Shown: positions 27,796 through 39,577 of the stretch, piece after piece
Position numbering within the stretch: the stretch's first letter is position 1
Layout: each line of letters opens with the position of its first letter
Assembly (NCBI RefSeq): GCF_000463115.2
Contig: NZ_AWFX01000057.1
Coordinates: 256,428 to 320,427 of the forward strand
Source of the DNA: Franconibacter helveticus LMG 23732
GTDB taxonomy: Bacteria; Pseudomonadota; Gammaproteobacteria; Enterobacterales; Enterobacteriaceae
Reading direction: 5' to 3'
DNA: 64,000 nucleotides
Translations under genes and position numbers: made by a program
Notes under the pieces: generated by a model
The model's input: the letters and a program-made list of their open reading frames with translations, nothing else
What the model was told of the DNA's origin: nothing
Databases searched by the model: none

Positions 27796-28779
27796 ATGTC
27801 TGACACCCCTCTTCTGAGTCTCGTTATTGCGGTTTATAACGGGGAGAAGTTTCTGAGCGCGTTTTTTGACAGCATCAAAAACCAGCACCTCAGCAGCGTC
27901 GAACTGATTGTCGTGGATGATGGCTCAACCGACCGTTCCGCGGAAATCATTAACCGCTATGCCAGCGAATTCGCATGCTTTCGCGTGGTCACGCAGGAGA
28001 ACCAGGGGGTGTCGGTCGCGCGTAACACCGGTCTTGCGCTGGCGAGCGGCGAATACCTTGCCTTTCCCGACATTGATGATGTGATTTATCCGGGGATGTA
28101 CAATCGCTTGCTGGAAATCGCCACGCAAAATCGTCTCGACGTCGCCACCTGCAACGGCACCTATATTTATGACGATGGCCGCCCGGCGAAAAAGATATTT
28201 CCCTCAGACCGCCTTGCCTCAACCGGGGTGCTGGACGGCCCCACCTGGCTGCAAATGGCGCTGAATTCGCGCAAATTCCTGCACGTGACCTGGCTGAATA
28301 TTTATCGACACGATTTTATTAAACGCCAGGGTTTTACCTTCGAACCTGGCTTGCGCCATCAGGATATTCCCTGGACGACGGAAGTACTGCTGACGGCGGA
28401 GCGCGTGCAGTATATAGACGAAGCGCTGTATGACTACCTGATCCACTCCGCTTCCGTCTCGCATACGCCCGGTACGGATGATACGCGCATGCGTTCAGCG
28501 CGCCACTATATGAAGATTCTGGAGCTGCTCAACGCCATCAATGAACGCTACCCGGAACAGGTAAAACGCGTCCCGGCCTGTCACTGGCAAATCGCCAAAG
28601 AGGGCCTGGGCATTTTGCACAGCATCAACAATATCGAAAATCCGGATAAGAAGCGTGAAATCACCCGCGAGCTGTTTGAGCGGGGTATCTGGGAGATGAT
28701 TTGGCGTAACGCGCGCGGCTTTAAACAGCGCTGGCGCCTGGGTCGTCGTTATTTTCGCCTTAAAAAACTCATTAATTAA
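27796..28779 (+). CDS. waaH: GT2 glycosyltransferase, WaaH (YibD) homologue
   Basis: The 327-residue GT-A enzyme has LVIAVYNGEKFL, VVDDGSTDRS and the metal-binding FPDIDDVIYP. From there it follows E. coli WaaH/YibD block by block: DRLASTGVLDGPTWLQM, then a YRHDFIKRQG-like segment, then GLRHQDIPWTTEVLL and SASVSHT. WaaH transfers glucuronic acid to heptose III, so it needs WaaQ, which is present. In E. coli waaH lies between yibQ and tdh and is PhoB-induced; here it sits in the core cluster. I saw no Pho box upstream. It is followed ten bases later by the next gene. Confidence 0.82.
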   Translation: MSDTPLLSLVIAVYNGEKFLSAFFDSIKNQHLSSVELIVVDDGSTDRSAEIINRYASEFACFRVVTQENQGVSVARNTGLALASGEYLAFPDIDDVIYPGMYNRLLEIATQNRLDVATCNGTYIYDDGRPAKKIFPSDRLASTGVLDGPTWLQMALNSRKFLHVTWLNIYRHDFIKRQGFTFEPGLRHQDIPWTTEVLLTAERVQYIDEALYDYLIHSASVSHTPGTDDTRMRSARHYMKILELLNAINERYPEQVKRVPACHWQIAKEGLGILHSINNIENPDKKREITRELFERGIWEMIWRNARGFKQRWRLGRRYFRLKKLIN

Positions 28780-28789
28780 TCAGGCCATC

Positions 28790-29761
28790 ATGAATAAAAT
28801 TAAAATCCATGTTGTTTCCCGTGACGATTTTATCGCCCGGTACTTCCCGGATTTTCAGGAGCTTGTTGAAAACAAAATCAACCCCGATACAATTCCTGAA
28901 CGTTTTTACTGCGGCGGAAAAGGGGTCTGGACATTTCAAACCCTTTTAACTCTAAGTTATTATTATAACCAAAAAATAGAGTGTTCATGGGGAACAGAAT
29001 GTCGCTCCGATGCAGTTAATCTAATGCATAACGATCACTTCGGCTCACGAGTAAAACCCTGGAAAGGCGTTACCGTCGTGGCTCGCGCTGACAGGCCTCC
29101 CGTCATAGGCGCAGATTACGTGGTTGAGCAAAACCCTGAAGTGGCCTCAGGCAAAGGGCGACTTTTCATTCCTAACTGGCCGCAGCCGGGCGTACAGCCG
29201 CGCGAACGTACCGATGACGCCGTGCGCACCGTCGCCTATTTTGGCCGCGTGGATAGCTTCCCGCCGGAATACGCCAGCGAAGAATTTAAGCAGAGGCTGG
29301 CGGCTGAAGGCATCGACTTGCGTATCTCTTTCAACAACTGGACTGATTATCGCGACGTGGATGTCTGCGTGAGCTTTCGTAAATCCCATGACCATAAGCT
29401 CGCCCGCAAGCCTGCCAGCAAGCTGATTAACGGCTGGCTTGGCAAAACGGTGATGGTCTGCGACGACGAGCCCTCTTTCCGCGCCATCCGTGAAAGCGAG
29501 CTTGATTACTTAATTGCTAAAAATCCGGATGAAGCTTTCGCCGCGATTATGCGTCTTAAAAATGACCCGACGCTGTTTCGCAGCATGCTGGAGCAGGGAG
29601 AAAAACGGTTGCAGGTTTACTCGCGTGAAGCGGTTGCCGCGCGCTGGTTCGCGCTCTTTGAATCTATCTGGCAAAAAGGGTTGCATCAGCGCCCGGCAGC
29701 CGTTCGCGCGCTGCGCTTTGGTTTTGGCAAAGCGATCCGCCCGCTTACCCGAAAAATGTAA
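28790..29761 (+). CDS. Putative glycosyltransferase, unrecognised family
   Basis: I do not recognise this 323-residue protein. It has no signal peptide or membrane segment. The C-terminal half (about 205-300) reads like a GT-B donor domain: ARKPASKLINGWLGKTVMVC, then ESELDYLIAKNPDEAFAAIMRLKNDP, the usual last helices before the C-terminus. The N-terminal third has no motif I can name and holds three cysteines (F-Y-C-G-G, I-E-C-S, E-C-R). Bases 28801-29040 are about 40% G+C (30% at 28921-28980), then the gene jumps to over 60%, as if two segments were joined. Position between waaH-like and pEtN-transferase genes implies a role in core decoration. Confidence 0.7.
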   Translation: MNKIKIHVVSRDDFIARYFPDFQELVENKINPDTIPERFYCGGKGVWTFQTLLTLSYYYNQKIECSWGTECRSDAVNLMHNDHFGSRVKPWKGVTVVARADRPPVIGADYVVEQNPEVASGKGRLFIPNWPQPGVQPRERTDDAVRTVAYFGRVDSFPPEYASEEFKQRLAAEGIDLRISFNNWTDYRDVDVCVSFRKSHDHKLARKPASKLINGWLGKTVMVCDDEPSFRAIRESELDYLIAKNPDEAFAAIMRLKNDPTLFRSMLEQGEKRLQVYSREAVAARWFALFESIWQKGLHQRPAAVRALRFGFGKAIRPLTRKM

Positions 29762-29778
29762 TGTTCTAAGGCCATTTC

Positions 29779-31413
29779 ATGTCTGTTACTACGTTGACTA
29801 CGCCTCTCTCCGGGCGCAGTAATCTGCTGCGCACGCTGGGCCTGACGCTCGCGTTTATGCTGCTGTTTTCCCTGTCTGAAATCAGCATCCTTTTGAAAGA
29901 TCACGTTTATCATCCGAAGCACGATGATGTGCTGCTGTACGCGATCATCTCTCTGCTCGCGGCTGCCAGCGCGCGCTTTTTCCTGACGCGCCTGCTGCTT
30001 GCCGTGACGTTTATCGTGCAGATAAGCGAGGCGATTTATTACACCTTCTATGGCCAGTTTTATGGCCCAAGCGAAGTGTGGCTGGCGTTTGTCGAGACGA
30101 AAGATATCGCCAGCGGCATCAGCGACAGCTTCGGCACGCTTGGCATCTATTTTATCTTTATGCTGGCGGCGGTCATTTTCTCGCTCGGCTTCGCCCGCCG
30201 CTTCGCGCCAGCATGGAAAAAATGGCTGGCGATGCCTTGCCTGCTGGCTATCGTGGTGATGTTCGCCGGGCAATTCTATAAAGCCATCGACGGGCAAATG
30301 TATAAGTTCAACCCTGACCTGCGCCATTCGCTGCTGCGTAACGGGCTTTCAGCGATGAGCTTCAGTTCTGTGCGGCTTATACCTGAAGCCATTTCCGGCG
30401 AAAACCAGAATATCGCTCACTACGATCCCTACAGCGTGACGCCTGTACCAGGCTATCAGAGCGGCAAATACTCGATTATTCTGGCTATCGGCGAAAGCCT
30501 TAACCCGCACCACGTCAGCGCGGTAGGTTATGAACGCGAGACGACGCCGGAGCTGGCTGCGCTGATGAAACAGTATCAGGGCACGTCGCGTATTATCGTT
30601 TCGAATGCGGTTTCTACCCGGGTAGCTATTCCGATGCTGGTGAATAACTTGCGCGAGCCGGACAACTACTTTGCCTATAAATCCAAATCAACCAACCTTT
30701 TCGCCAATGCGCAAAAGCAAGGCTACCAGACGGCGTTTATCTCCGCCCAGGGGCTGGAAGGTTTAAGTAACTGGATCGGCATTCACAACATTAATTTCTG
30801 GGAAGACACGCAGATTCGCCCCGCGCCGGAAGTGGGCGCCGACAGCGTGCTGACGCCTTCTGTGGAAACGGCGAAAATCGACTACGCCAAACCGTTTTTT
30901 ATGGTGCTGAACAGCCGCGCCCCGCATATTCCTTACGAGCGCAACATTCCGGCGGGCTTTGCGAAGTTTTCAACGCCAAAACTCGCTGACGATATTGCGC
31001 AGAAGAAAAACGAGTATGACGATGCTGTCCGCCTGTACGATAAAGAGCTGGCCTCGGCTATTCGTACGGTGATGGCGAAATCTAAGCTGCCGGTACTGGT
31101 GTTTATTACGTCCGACCACGGCGAGCGCGTAGGCGATGGCGGTTTGTTTGGCCACTCGGTGGTAGAAATGCCGATAGCTCAGGTACCGTTTATCTATTTC
31201 AGTAACGGGGCGGATTATCGCTTTGATGAGATCGCGTCAGCGCAGCCGAAAAACCATTTCCAGCTCGCCACGCTTATCAACAAAATGCTGGGCTTTGACG
31301 TGACTAACCCGAATCAAAAAGATGATAGTTACTTCATCACGGGCGGCGATATTCGCGGCTTGTCGGAGCGTATAACTTATCACCTTGATTCCCTGCCAGA
31401 AAACAAACGCTAA
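29779..31413 (+). CDS. Phosphoethanolamine transferase (EptC/CptA-like), core cluster
   Basis: The 544-residue inner-membrane enzyme has five hydrophobic segments (about 15-35, 48-66, 68-88, 120-140, 150-165). A periplasmic alkaline-phosphatase/sulfatase-fold domain follows. The nucleophile position is S240 in AIGESLNPHHVSAVGYERETTPEL. Metal ligands are in FITSDHGERVGDG (446-450), and the GHS histidine follows. Such enzymes move phosphoethanolamine from phosphatidylethanolamine to lipid A, Kdo or heptose. Its place among core genes favours a core heptose or sugar, inferred not shown. It is last in the waaL-waaH run before a pair of hairpins. Confidence 0.82.
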   Translation: MSVTTLTTPLSGRSNLLRTLGLTLAFMLLFSLSEISILLKDHVYHPKHDDVLLYAIISLLAAASARFFLTRLLLAVTFIVQISEAIYYTFYGQFYGPSEVWLAFVETKDIASGISDSFGTLGIYFIFMLAAVIFSLGFARRFAPAWKKWLAMPCLLAIVVMFAGQFYKAIDGQMYKFNPDLRHSLLRNGLSAMSFSSVRLIPEAISGENQNIAHYDPYSVTPVPGYQSGKYSIILAIGESLNPHHVSAVGYERETTPELAALMKQYQGTSRIIVSNAVSTRVAIPMLVNNLREPDNYFAYKSKSTNLFANAQKQGYQTAFISAQGLEGLSNWIGIHNINFWEDTQIRPAPEVGADSVLTPSVETAKIDYAKPFFMVLNSRAPHIPYERNIPAGFAKFSTPKLADDIAQKKNEYDDAVRLYDKELASAIRTVMAKSKLPVLVFITSDHGERVGDGGLFGHSVVEMPIAQVPFIYFSNGADYRFDEIASAQPKNHFQLATLINKMLGFDVTNPNQKDDSYFITGGDIRGLSERITYHLDSLPENKR

Positions 31414-31463
31414 AGGCCGTTTAACGGTCGCTTTTCTCATGCCGGGCAGATCGGTTCTGCCCG
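31413..31463 (+). terminator. Two hairpins downstream of the pEtN transferase
   Basis: GGCCGT (31415-31420) pairs with ACGGTC (31424-31429), followed by GCTTTT. A stronger stem, CGGGCAGA (31443-31450) with TCTGCCCG (31456-31463), follows at once. Together they probably end the waaL-side transcript, so waaA would need its own promoter in 31464-31594. Confidence 0.6.
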
Positions 31464-31594
31464 CTTAATCGCCACAACTCGCTCTCTTAACATTCGTGTC
31501 GGGCAAAACCGCGCGCATGACGCCAAAAGGATAGCTTTAGCTACGCTAAATGCTTAGAATTTGCCCGCCGATAAAGAAAATAACGGATATTCGC

Positions 31595-32868
31595 TTGGAA
31601 TCGTTGTATACCGCTTTACTCTACCTTATACAGCCTTTTGTCTGGCTACGTCTGCTGCTTCGCAGCCGCAAAGCCCCGGCCTACCGCAAGCGCTGGGGAG
31701 AACGCTATGGCTATTGCCAGGGCAAAGTTCAGCCAGACGGCATTCTGCTTCATTCCGTTTCCGTAGGAGAGACGCTGGCGGCGATCCCGCTGGTGCGCGC
31801 GTTGCGCCATCGTTATCCTCGTTTACCCATTACCGTCACCACCATGACGCCTACCGGTTCAGAGCGCGTGCTCTCCGCGTTCGGTAAGGATGTGCATCAT
31901 GTTTACCTGCCTTACGATCTGCCTGGCGCGATGAATCGTTTTCTGGACACGGTAAGCCCGAAGCTGGTTATCGTGATGGAGACGGAGCTGTGGCCGAATA
32001 TGGTCTCTGCGCTTCACCAGCGTAAAATTCCCCTGGTTATCGCTAATGCCCGTCTTTCGGAACGTTCGGCCCGGGGTTATCAAAAGCTGGGCGGCTTTAT
32101 GCGCCGCTTGCTAAGTAAAATCACGCTCATCGCCGCTCAGAACGAGGAAGATGGCAGCCGTTTTATTGCGCTTGGGCTCAAACGCAATCAACTGGCCGTC
32201 ACAGGCAGCCTGAAATTTGATATTTCCGTCACGCCTGAGCTGGCGGCTCGTGCTGTTACGCTGCGCCGCCAGTGGGCGCCGCGTCGTAAAGTGTGGATCG
32301 CCACCAGCACGCATGACGGCGAAGAAACCATTATTCTTGACGCTCACCGTAAGCTGCTGGAGATATTTCCGGATCTGCTGCTTATCCTTGTGCCTCGCCA
32401 CCCGGAGCGCTTTAAAGACGCGCGGGAAATGGTGCAAAAAGCCGGTTTTAGCTTCACGCTGCGCAGCACTGGCGAAATCCCTTCCGGCAGCACCCAGGTG
32501 GTGATTGGCGATACCATGGGCGAACTGATGCTGCTGTACGGCATTGCAGACCTCGCTTTTGTCGGCGGAAGCCTGGTGGAGCGCGGCGGTCATAACCCGC
32601 TTGAACCTGCCGCACACGCTATTCCGGTGCTGATGGGCCCGCATACGTTTAATTTCAAAGATATCTGCTCAAAATTGCAGGAAGCGGACGGACTCATCAC
32701 CGTAACCGATGCGGATTCGCTGGTAAAAGAGATCTCCACGCTGCTGACTGACGAAGATTATCGGCTCTGGTATGGCCGTCACGCTGTAGAGGTTTTGCAT
32801 CAGAACCAGGGCGCTTTGCAGCGTCTTTTACAGCTTCTTCAGCCTTATCTGCCGCAGCGGAGTCACTA

Positions 32869-32869
<1 letters not shown>
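31595..32869 (+). CDS. waaA: Kdo transferase
   Basis: WaaA adds two Kdo residues to lipid IVA in the inner membrane and is essential for the LPS inner core. The product is 424 residues from a TTG start that aligns with the second residue of E. coli WaaA ([14 protein letters not shown] against [12 protein letters not shown]). An ATG 15 codons upstream is possible but not conserved. The N-terminal anchor is followed by [34 protein letters not shown] and [19 protein letters not shown]. Its stop codon overlaps the waaE start by one base. Confidence 0.96.
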
Positions 32870-34121
<1,252 letters not shown>

Positions 34122-34931
34122 TTATTTCTGGCAGCGGCGACACCAGTACGTGCTGCGCTGGGCATGTTTGCCCGCCAGTATCGGTGTGCCGCAGACCCGG
34201 CAAGGTTCACCTTCGCGGCCATACACCTGTAACTGCTGTGCGAAATAGCCCGGCTTGCCGTCACTTTGCAGGAAATCCCGCAGCGTAGTGCCGCCCTGCT
34301 CTATCGATCGTAACAAGACTGCCTTGATCGCCTGCGCCAGTAATTCGCACTCTTTTTTTGATAACGATGAGGCAAGGCGATCGGGGTGGATCCCCGCCGC
34401 AAACAGCGACTCGCTGGCATAAATGTTGCCAACGCCCACCACCAGCTTGTTATCCATCAGCCAGGGTTTTATCGCGGTTTTCTTTTTCACGCTTCTGGCA
34501 TGCAGATATTCACCGTTGAACGCTTCGCTAAGCGGCTCCGGCCCTAAATGCGCGAGCACGTTATGGCCTTCCAGCGCTTTGGTCCACAGCCAGGCGCCAA
34601 AACGACGCGGATCGGTGTAACGCAGCACTTTGCCGTTGCTCATTACCAGGTCGACATGATCGTGTTTTTCCGGCGGCAATTCCTGCGGCAGAACCCGCAG
34701 GCTGCCGGACATGCCCAGATGGATAATTATCCAGCCATCCGGCAACTCAAGCAGCAGGTATTTAGCGCGGCGCTGCACGCTAAGAACCGGCTTATCGCTT
34801 AAGGCATGGATTTCGTCAGAGACTGGCCAGCGCAGGCGGCTATTGCGCACTACAGCGTGAAGAATGGTTTCGCCAACCAGATGCGGTTCAATACCGCGGC
34901 GGCTGGTTTCGACCTCGGGTAATTCAGGCAT
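34122..34931 (-). CDS. mutM: Formamidopyrimidine-DNA glycosylase
   Basis: MutM removes 8-oxoguanine and formamidopyrimidines and cuts the abasic site. The 269 residues equal E. coli. The catalytic Pro and Glu follow the start (MPELPEVE). The beta-elimination lysine is in [14 protein letters not shown]. The H2TH motif is in [15 protein letters not shown] and the zinc finger is [25 protein letters not shown]. It is convergent with coaD, with no bases between the stops. It lies downstream of rpmG in the same direction but behind a strong terminator, so it has its own promoter in 34932-34990. Confidence 0.98.
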   Translation of the reverse strand: MPELPEVETSRRGIEPHLVGETILHAVVRNSRLRWPVSDEIHALSDKPVLSVQRRAKYLLLELPDGWIIIHLGMSGSLRVLPQELPPEKHDHVDLVMSNGKVLRYTDPRRFGAWLWTKALEGHNVLAHLGPEPLSEAFNGEYLHARSVKKKTAIKPWLMDNKLVVGVGNIYASESLFAAGIHPDRLASSLSKKECELLAQAIKAVLLRSIEQGGTTLRDFLQSDGKPGYFAQQLQVYGREGEPCRVCGTPILAGKHAQRSTYWCRRCQK

Positions 34932-34991
34932 GCTTTCTCTCGTGATTTTTGTTTATCGGATAACCTTAATATGAGGATAGTCAGAAAACAA

Positions 34992-35015
34992 AAAACCCCG
35001 CCGGAGCGGGGTTTT
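34992..35015 (-). terminator. Terminator of rpmB-rpmG
   Basis: The ten-base arms AAAACCCCGC (34992-35001) and GCGGGGTTTT (35006-35015) enclose the loop CGGA. Six or more T follow on the minus strand. It is one of the strongest terminators in the window. Confidence 0.93.
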
Positions 35016-35032
35016 TGTACAAGTCGCTAAAA

Positions 35033-35203
<171 letters not shown>

Positions 35204-35211
35204 TTAGCTCC

Positions 35212-35469
<258 letters not shown>

Positions 35470-35661
35470 TTAGCTCGAGCTTCGTATAGGGTATTGGCGC
35501 CTCGTCAGGCCTAAAGCCCGGTCTGGCGGTTCAATGTGAACTCGCGTATGCCAGGCCCAAATGCCAAACCCGAGATTCTCAAAGGTGGCGTAGTATACGC
35601 TGCCGGGGCCTTCTGCTCAAGTCCCGAACAGAAAAGATCGCTATGGATCGCCTCGCCTGGC

Positions 35662-36333
35662 TTATATCCACCCACGTTCGGCGAAAGAAACGCATTCTCC
35701 ACGCCCAATAACCAGGTGGTCAAGCACCCTGATATTCATAAACTGGCAACAATTTATGATGCGCTCCGTAATTAATTTATCTGCCTTGCTGGGCTCGGCA
35801 TGACCCGAAGGATGATTATGCGCAAGTATGATTGCCGCTGCGTTAAGGCTTATCGCCTCCCGCACTATTTCTCTCGGATGCACCTCTACATGGCTCAGCG
35901 TGCCGGCAAAAAGCCGGCTGTTTTTAATGACGCGGTGTTGGTTATCCAGGAAGATCACCATAAAGATCTCGCGTTGTTCATCGCCAAGCTGGCTCATGAG
36001 AAATTCCCGCGTCATCTCAGGGCTTAAAAGCGGTTGTTCGGCCTGCACCCAGGAAGCAGCGTAACGCCTGCCTAATTCAGCTATTGCGCTAAGCTGCGCA
36101 TATTTCGCGACGCCGATGCCGCCCACCGCGCCCAGCTCATCAAGCGTTGCAGACAAAAGACGGCGCAGCGAGCCAAACTGCCTGAGCAGTTGTTCCGCCA
36201 GCGTGACGACATAAACGCCACGTTTGCCTGTGCGCAGAAAAATCGCCAGCAGTTCTGCGTCGCTTAACTCCTTCGCGCCATAAATAAGCAATTTTTCACG
36301 AGGCCCCGCCAGCGCTGTTTTATCGTCCGCCAT
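35662..36333 (-). CDS. radC: RadC family JAB-domain protein
   Basis: The 223-residue product has a helix-hairpin-helix-like N-terminal part ([24 protein letters not shown]) and a C-terminal JAB/MPN metalloprotease-like domain. The zinc motif is H-N-H-P-S-G with a downstream Asp (SKAD). The start at 36333 is preferred over an in-frame ATG six codons upstream because GGGAGA lies nine bases before it. Despite the name, a repair role is not established; the biochemical activity is unknown. It is divergent from coaBC, as in E. coli. Confidence 0.93.
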   Translation of the reverse strand: MADDKTALAGPREKLLIYGAKELSDAELLAIFLRTGKRGVYVVTLAEQLLRQFGSLRRLLSATLDELGAVGGIGVAKYAQLSAIAELGRRYAASWVQAEQPLLSPEMTREFLMSQLGDEQREIFMVIFLDNQHRVIKNSRLFAGTLSHVEVHPREIVREAISLNAAAIILAHNHPSGHAEPSKADKLITERIINCCQFMNIRVLDHLVIGRGECVSFAERGWI

Positions 36334-36502
36334 CGCCTGTCTCCCTGACATTAAGGTTTTATCCTGCCATAAACGCCGTTGTCGGAAAGCATGGCTTGTC
36401 GCACTTGCGCGCCATCTCGCAAAGTCGATTTTTTGTGCTGCCCCGCCTGTTTTTTGATTGTGGTAAAATGCCCGCCTTATTCGTTATTAACGGAAAAAAA
36501 TC

Positions 36503-37717
36503 ATGACTGGGCTTTCCGGAAAAAAAATCGTTCTGGGCGTCAGTGGAGGCATCGCTGCGTATAAAGCGCCTGAACTGGTGCGTCGCCTGCGTGAGCGCGG
36601 CGCAGAAGTGCGCGTCGCCATGACGGAAGCGGCTAAGGCGTTTATCACGCCGTTAAGTCTGCAAGCCGTATCGGGTTATCCCGTTTCCGATAGTCTGCTG
36701 GACCCTGCCGCCGAAGCGGCGATGGGGCACATTGAACTGGGCAAGTGGGCGGATTTAGTCATCCTGGCTCCCGCTACCGCTGACCTTATCGCCCGCGTAG
36801 CAGCGGGTATGGCGAATGATTTGGTCACCACAATTTGTCTTGCCACGCCTTCTCCTGTCGCTGTGGTGCCTGCGATGAACCAGCAAATGTACCGCAACGC
36901 TGCGACGCAACATAATCTGCAAGTACTGGCTTCGCGCGGCTTGCAACTATGGGGCCCGGACAGCGGCAGCCAGGCGTGCGGCGATATCGGACCGGGGCGC
37001 ATGCTTGATCCGCTAGTGATAGTGGAAATGGCTGCGCAGCATTTCGCGCCTGTCAAAGATCTGCAACATCTTAATATCATGATTACCGCCGGCCCCACCC
37101 GTGAACGGCTCGATCCCGTACGCTACATCACCAACGACAGCTCCGGTAAAATGGGCTTCGCTATTGCCGCGGCGGCGGCGGCGCGCGGCGCTAACGTAAC
37201 CTTAGTCTCAGGCCCGGTCGCCTTATCCACGCCGCCTTTTGTGCAGCGTGTAGAGGTAACCACGGCGCTGGAAATGGAAGCGGAAGTGCAAAAACGCGCG
37301 CAGCAGCAGCACATTTTTATTGGCTGCGCCGCGGTAGCGGATTACCGCGCGGCAGAAATCGCCAGTGAAAAAATCAAAAAGCAGGGAGATGAACTGACCC
37401 TGACGATGATTAAGAACCCTGACATTGTGGCAGGCGTTGCTGCGCTTGCGGTTAATCGTCCTTTTGTCGTCGGGTTTGCCGCCGAAACGAATAATGTGGA
37501 AGAATATGCGCGGCAAAAACGCCAGCAAAAAAACCTCGATTTGATTTGCGCCAACGATGTTTCACAATCAAATCAAGGATTTAATAGCGACAATAACGCC
37601 TTGCATCTTTTCTGGCAGGAGGGCGATAAAATCTTGCCGCTTGAGCGGAAAGAACGCCTTGGCCATCTCTTACTGGACGAAATCGTTACCCGTTATGATG
37701 AAAAAAATCGACGTTAA
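36503..37717 (+). CDS. coaBC: Bifunctional phosphopantothenoylcysteine decarboxylase/synthetase
   Basis: CoaBC condenses 4'-phosphopantothenate with cysteine (CTP-dependent) and decarboxylates the product with FMN, two steps of CoA synthesis. The 404 residues comprise a CoaC flavoprotein domain (1-190) with the catalytic His in [11 protein letters not shown] and Cys in [13 protein letters not shown]. The CoaB domain contains [16 protein letters not shown] and KIKK. It is about two residues shorter than E. coli around position 295. It overlaps dut by 23 bases. Confidence 0.97.
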   Translation: MTGLSGKKIVLGVSGGIAAYKAPELVRRLRERGAEVRVAMTEAAKAFITPLSLQAVSGYPVSDSLLDPAAEAAMGHIELGKWADLVILAPATADLIARVAAGMANDLVTTICLATPSPVAVVPAMNQQMYRNAATQHNLQVLASRGLQLWGPDSGSQACGDIGPGRMLDPLVIVEMAAQHFAPVKDLQHLNIMITAGPTRERLDPVRYITNDSSGKMGFAIAAAAAARGANVTLVSGPVALSTPPFVQRVEVTTALEMEAEVQKRAQQQHIFIGCAAVADYRAAEIASEKIKKQGDELTLTMIKNPDIVAGVAALAVNRPFVVGFAAETNNVEEYARQKRQQKNLDLICANDVSQSNQGFNSDNNALHLFWQEGDKILPLERKERLGHLLLDEIVTRYDEKNRR

Positions 37718-38153
37718 AATTCTGGACCCGCGCGTAGGCCAGCAGTTTCCGCTGCCGACTTACGCTACCGCTGGCTCTGCTGGCCTTGACCTGCGCGCCT
37801 GTCTGGATGACGCCGTAGAACTGGCGCCGGGCGCCACGACGCTTTTGCCGACCGGCCTTGCGATTCATATCGCCGACCCGTCGCTTGCGGCGGTTATCCT
37901 GCCACGCTCAGGGCTTGGCCATAAGCATGGCGTGGTTCTGGGCAACCTGGTGGGCTTGATTGATTCTGATTATCAGGGTCAACTTATGGTTTCCGTCTGG
38001 AATCGCGGCCAGCAAAGCTTCATTATTGAGCCCGGCGAACGCATCGCACAGATGGTGTTTGTGCCGGTAATACAGGCAGAATTCAACCTTGTTGAAGCCT
38101 TTGATGAGACCGAGCGCGGTGAAGGCGGTTTCGGTCACTCCGGGCGGCAGTAA
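37695..38153 (+). CDS. dut: dUTP pyrophosphatase
   Basis: Dut hydrolyses dUTP to dUMP, keeping uracil out of DNA and feeding thymidylate synthesis. The 152-residue trimeric enzyme has [26 protein letters not shown] and the C-terminal P-loop-like [10 protein letters not shown]. There are two adjacent ATG codons (37695, 37698); the first is used, as in E. coli. The start is inside coaBC, so translation is coupled. slmA follows 122 bases later. Confidence 0.97.
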   Translation: MMKKIDVKILDPRVGQQFPLPTYATAGSAGLDLRACLDDAVELAPGATTLLPTGLAIHIADPSLAAVILPRSGLGHKHGVVLGNLVGLIDSDYQGQLMVSVWNRGQQSFIIEPGERIAQMVFVPVIQAEFNLVEAFDETERGEGGFGHSGRQ

Positions 38154-38275
38154 GCCCCCGGGTTAAACGCATACCCTAAGCGAAATAAAGCGAATAAATT
38201 ACCACAGGCATAACGCCTGTGGTCGCTTGTGGATGCTCGCCTGGCAAGAATGTATTCTCAGGGGTCTTTCAGAAC

Positions 38276-38872
38276 ATGTCAGAAAAACAAACTGCGAAAA
38301 GGAATCGTCGCGAAGAAATACTTCAGTCTCTGGCCCAGATGCTTGAATCCAGCGATGGCAGTCAACGCATCACCACGGCGAAACTGGCAGCTTCCGTTGG
38401 CGTTTCCGAAGCGGCGCTCTATCGTCACTTTCCCAGCAAAACCCGGATGTTTGATAGCCTCATAGAGTTTATCGAAGACAGCCTTATTACCCGTATCAAT
38501 CTCATCCTGAAGGATGAAAAAGACACCACCACGCGCCTGCGGCTGATAGTGCAATTGATTCTGGGGTTTGGCGAACGCAACCCCGGGCTAACGCGCATTC
38601 TTACCGGTCATGCGTTGATGTTTGAGCAGGATCGTTTGCAGGGGCGTATTAATCAGCTTTTTGAACGTATCGAAGCGCAACTGCGGCAGGTTCTGCGTGA
38701 GCGCAGAATGCGTGAAGGCGAAGGTTATGCAACGGACGAAACTTTGCTGGCAAGCCAGCTACTGGCATTTTGTGAAGGCATGTTGTCGCGTTTTGTCCGC
38801 AGCGAGTTTCGCTATAGTCCTACTGAAGAGTTTGAATCCCGCTGGCCGTTGCTTGCCGCGCAGCTTCAGTAA
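38276..38872 (+). CDS. slmA: Nucleoid occlusion factor SlmA
   Basis: SlmA is a TetR-family protein that binds specific chromosomal sites and blocks FtsZ assembly over the nucleoid. The product is 198 residues from [16 protein letters not shown], the E. coli length. The helix-turn-helix is [23 protein letters not shown] (about 33-55). The rest of the protein is the helical dimer and FtsZ-binding domain, very highly conserved. The frame is open 19 codons upstream without similarity. Confidence 0.97.
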   Translation: MSEKQTAKRNRREEILQSLAQMLESSDGSQRITTAKLAASVGVSEAALYRHFPSKTRMFDSLIEFIEDSLITRINLILKDEKDTTTRLRLIVQLILGFGERNPGLTRILTGHALMFEQDRLQGRINQLFERIEAQLRQVLRERRMREGEGYATDETLLASQLLAFCEGMLSRFVRSEFRYSPTEEFESRWPLLAAQLQ

Positions 38873-38874
38873 AT

Positions 38875-38898
38875 AAAAAGGGCCCTTCGGCCCTTTTT
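38875..38898. terminator. Bidirectional terminator slmA / pyrE
   Basis: The ten-base arms AAAAAGGGCC (38875-38884) and GGCCCTTTTT (38889-38898) enclose a four-base loop between convergent slmA and pyrE. Both strands end in five T. Confidence 0.92.
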
Positions 38899-38902
38899 AT
38901 CT

Positions 38903-39544
38903 TTATACCCCGTACTGCTCGCGATATTCGCGCACCGCGGCCAGGTGCGCTGCCATCTCAGGTTTTTCTTCCAGATAAGCGATTAACTCTTTCAGGGTGA
39001 TGATTGAGATAACCTTACAGCCATAATCGCGCTCCACTTCCTGAATAGCGGAGATATCACCGCGCCCCCGCTCCTGCCTGTCGAGAGAAATCAATACGCC
39101 TGCCAGCGTGGCCCCGTTGGCCTGGATAATTTCCATCGATTCGCGGATGGCTGTGCCGGCAGTAATCACATCGTCCACTAACATAATGCGACCCTGCAAC
39201 GGGCTGCCGACCAGGTTGCCGCCCTCGCCATGGTCTTTCGCTTCTTTACGGTTAAAGCAGTAAGGCACGTCGCGTTCGTGGTGCTCTGCCAGCGCCACAG
39301 CGGTAGTGGTGGCAATCGGGATGCCTTTGTAAGCGGGACCGAAGATCAGGTCAAAATCAATACCGGAGTCTACCAGCGCTTCAGCATAAAAACGGCCCAG
39401 CAATGCCAGATCGCGGCCCGTATTAAACAGCCCGGCGTTGAAAAAATAGGGGCTGGTGCGCCCGGATTTCAGCGTAAATTCGCCAAACTTCAGAACCTGT
39501 TTATTAAGGGCGAATTCAATAAACTGACGCTGATACGGTTTCAT
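38903..39544 (-). CDS. pyrE: Orotate phosphoribosyltransferase
   Basis: PyrE attaches PRPP ribose-phosphate to orotate, making OMP in pyrimidine synthesis. The 213 residues from [11 protein letters not shown] match the E. coli length. The PRPP loop is [17 protein letters not shown] near residue 120, and the flexible catalytic loop is [17 protein letters not shown] lies just before the start. It is downstream of rph behind a classical attenuator, so UTP supply sets its expression. Confidence 0.98.
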   Translation of the reverse strand: MKPYQRQFIEFALNKQVLKFGEFTLKSGRTSPYFFNAGLFNTGRDLALLGRFYAEALVDSGIDFDLIFGPAYKGIPIATTTAVALAEHHERDVPYCFNRKEAKDHGEGGNLVGSPLQGRIMLVDDVITAGTAIRESMEIIQANGATLAGVLISLDRQERGRGDISAIQEVERDYGCKVISIITLKELIAYLEEKPEMAAHLAAVREYREQYGV

Positions 39545-39577
39545 GGCTTTGCTCCTCAAATAGCATTTTTCAGGCAT

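Noticed and set aside
29779-31413. Loss of catalytic residue in the pEtN transferases because the usual Thr is absent
   Set aside because: Ser occupies the nucleophile position in the G-E-S motif of both proteins, and Ser or Thr are both workable; the metal-binding SDHG motifs are intact.
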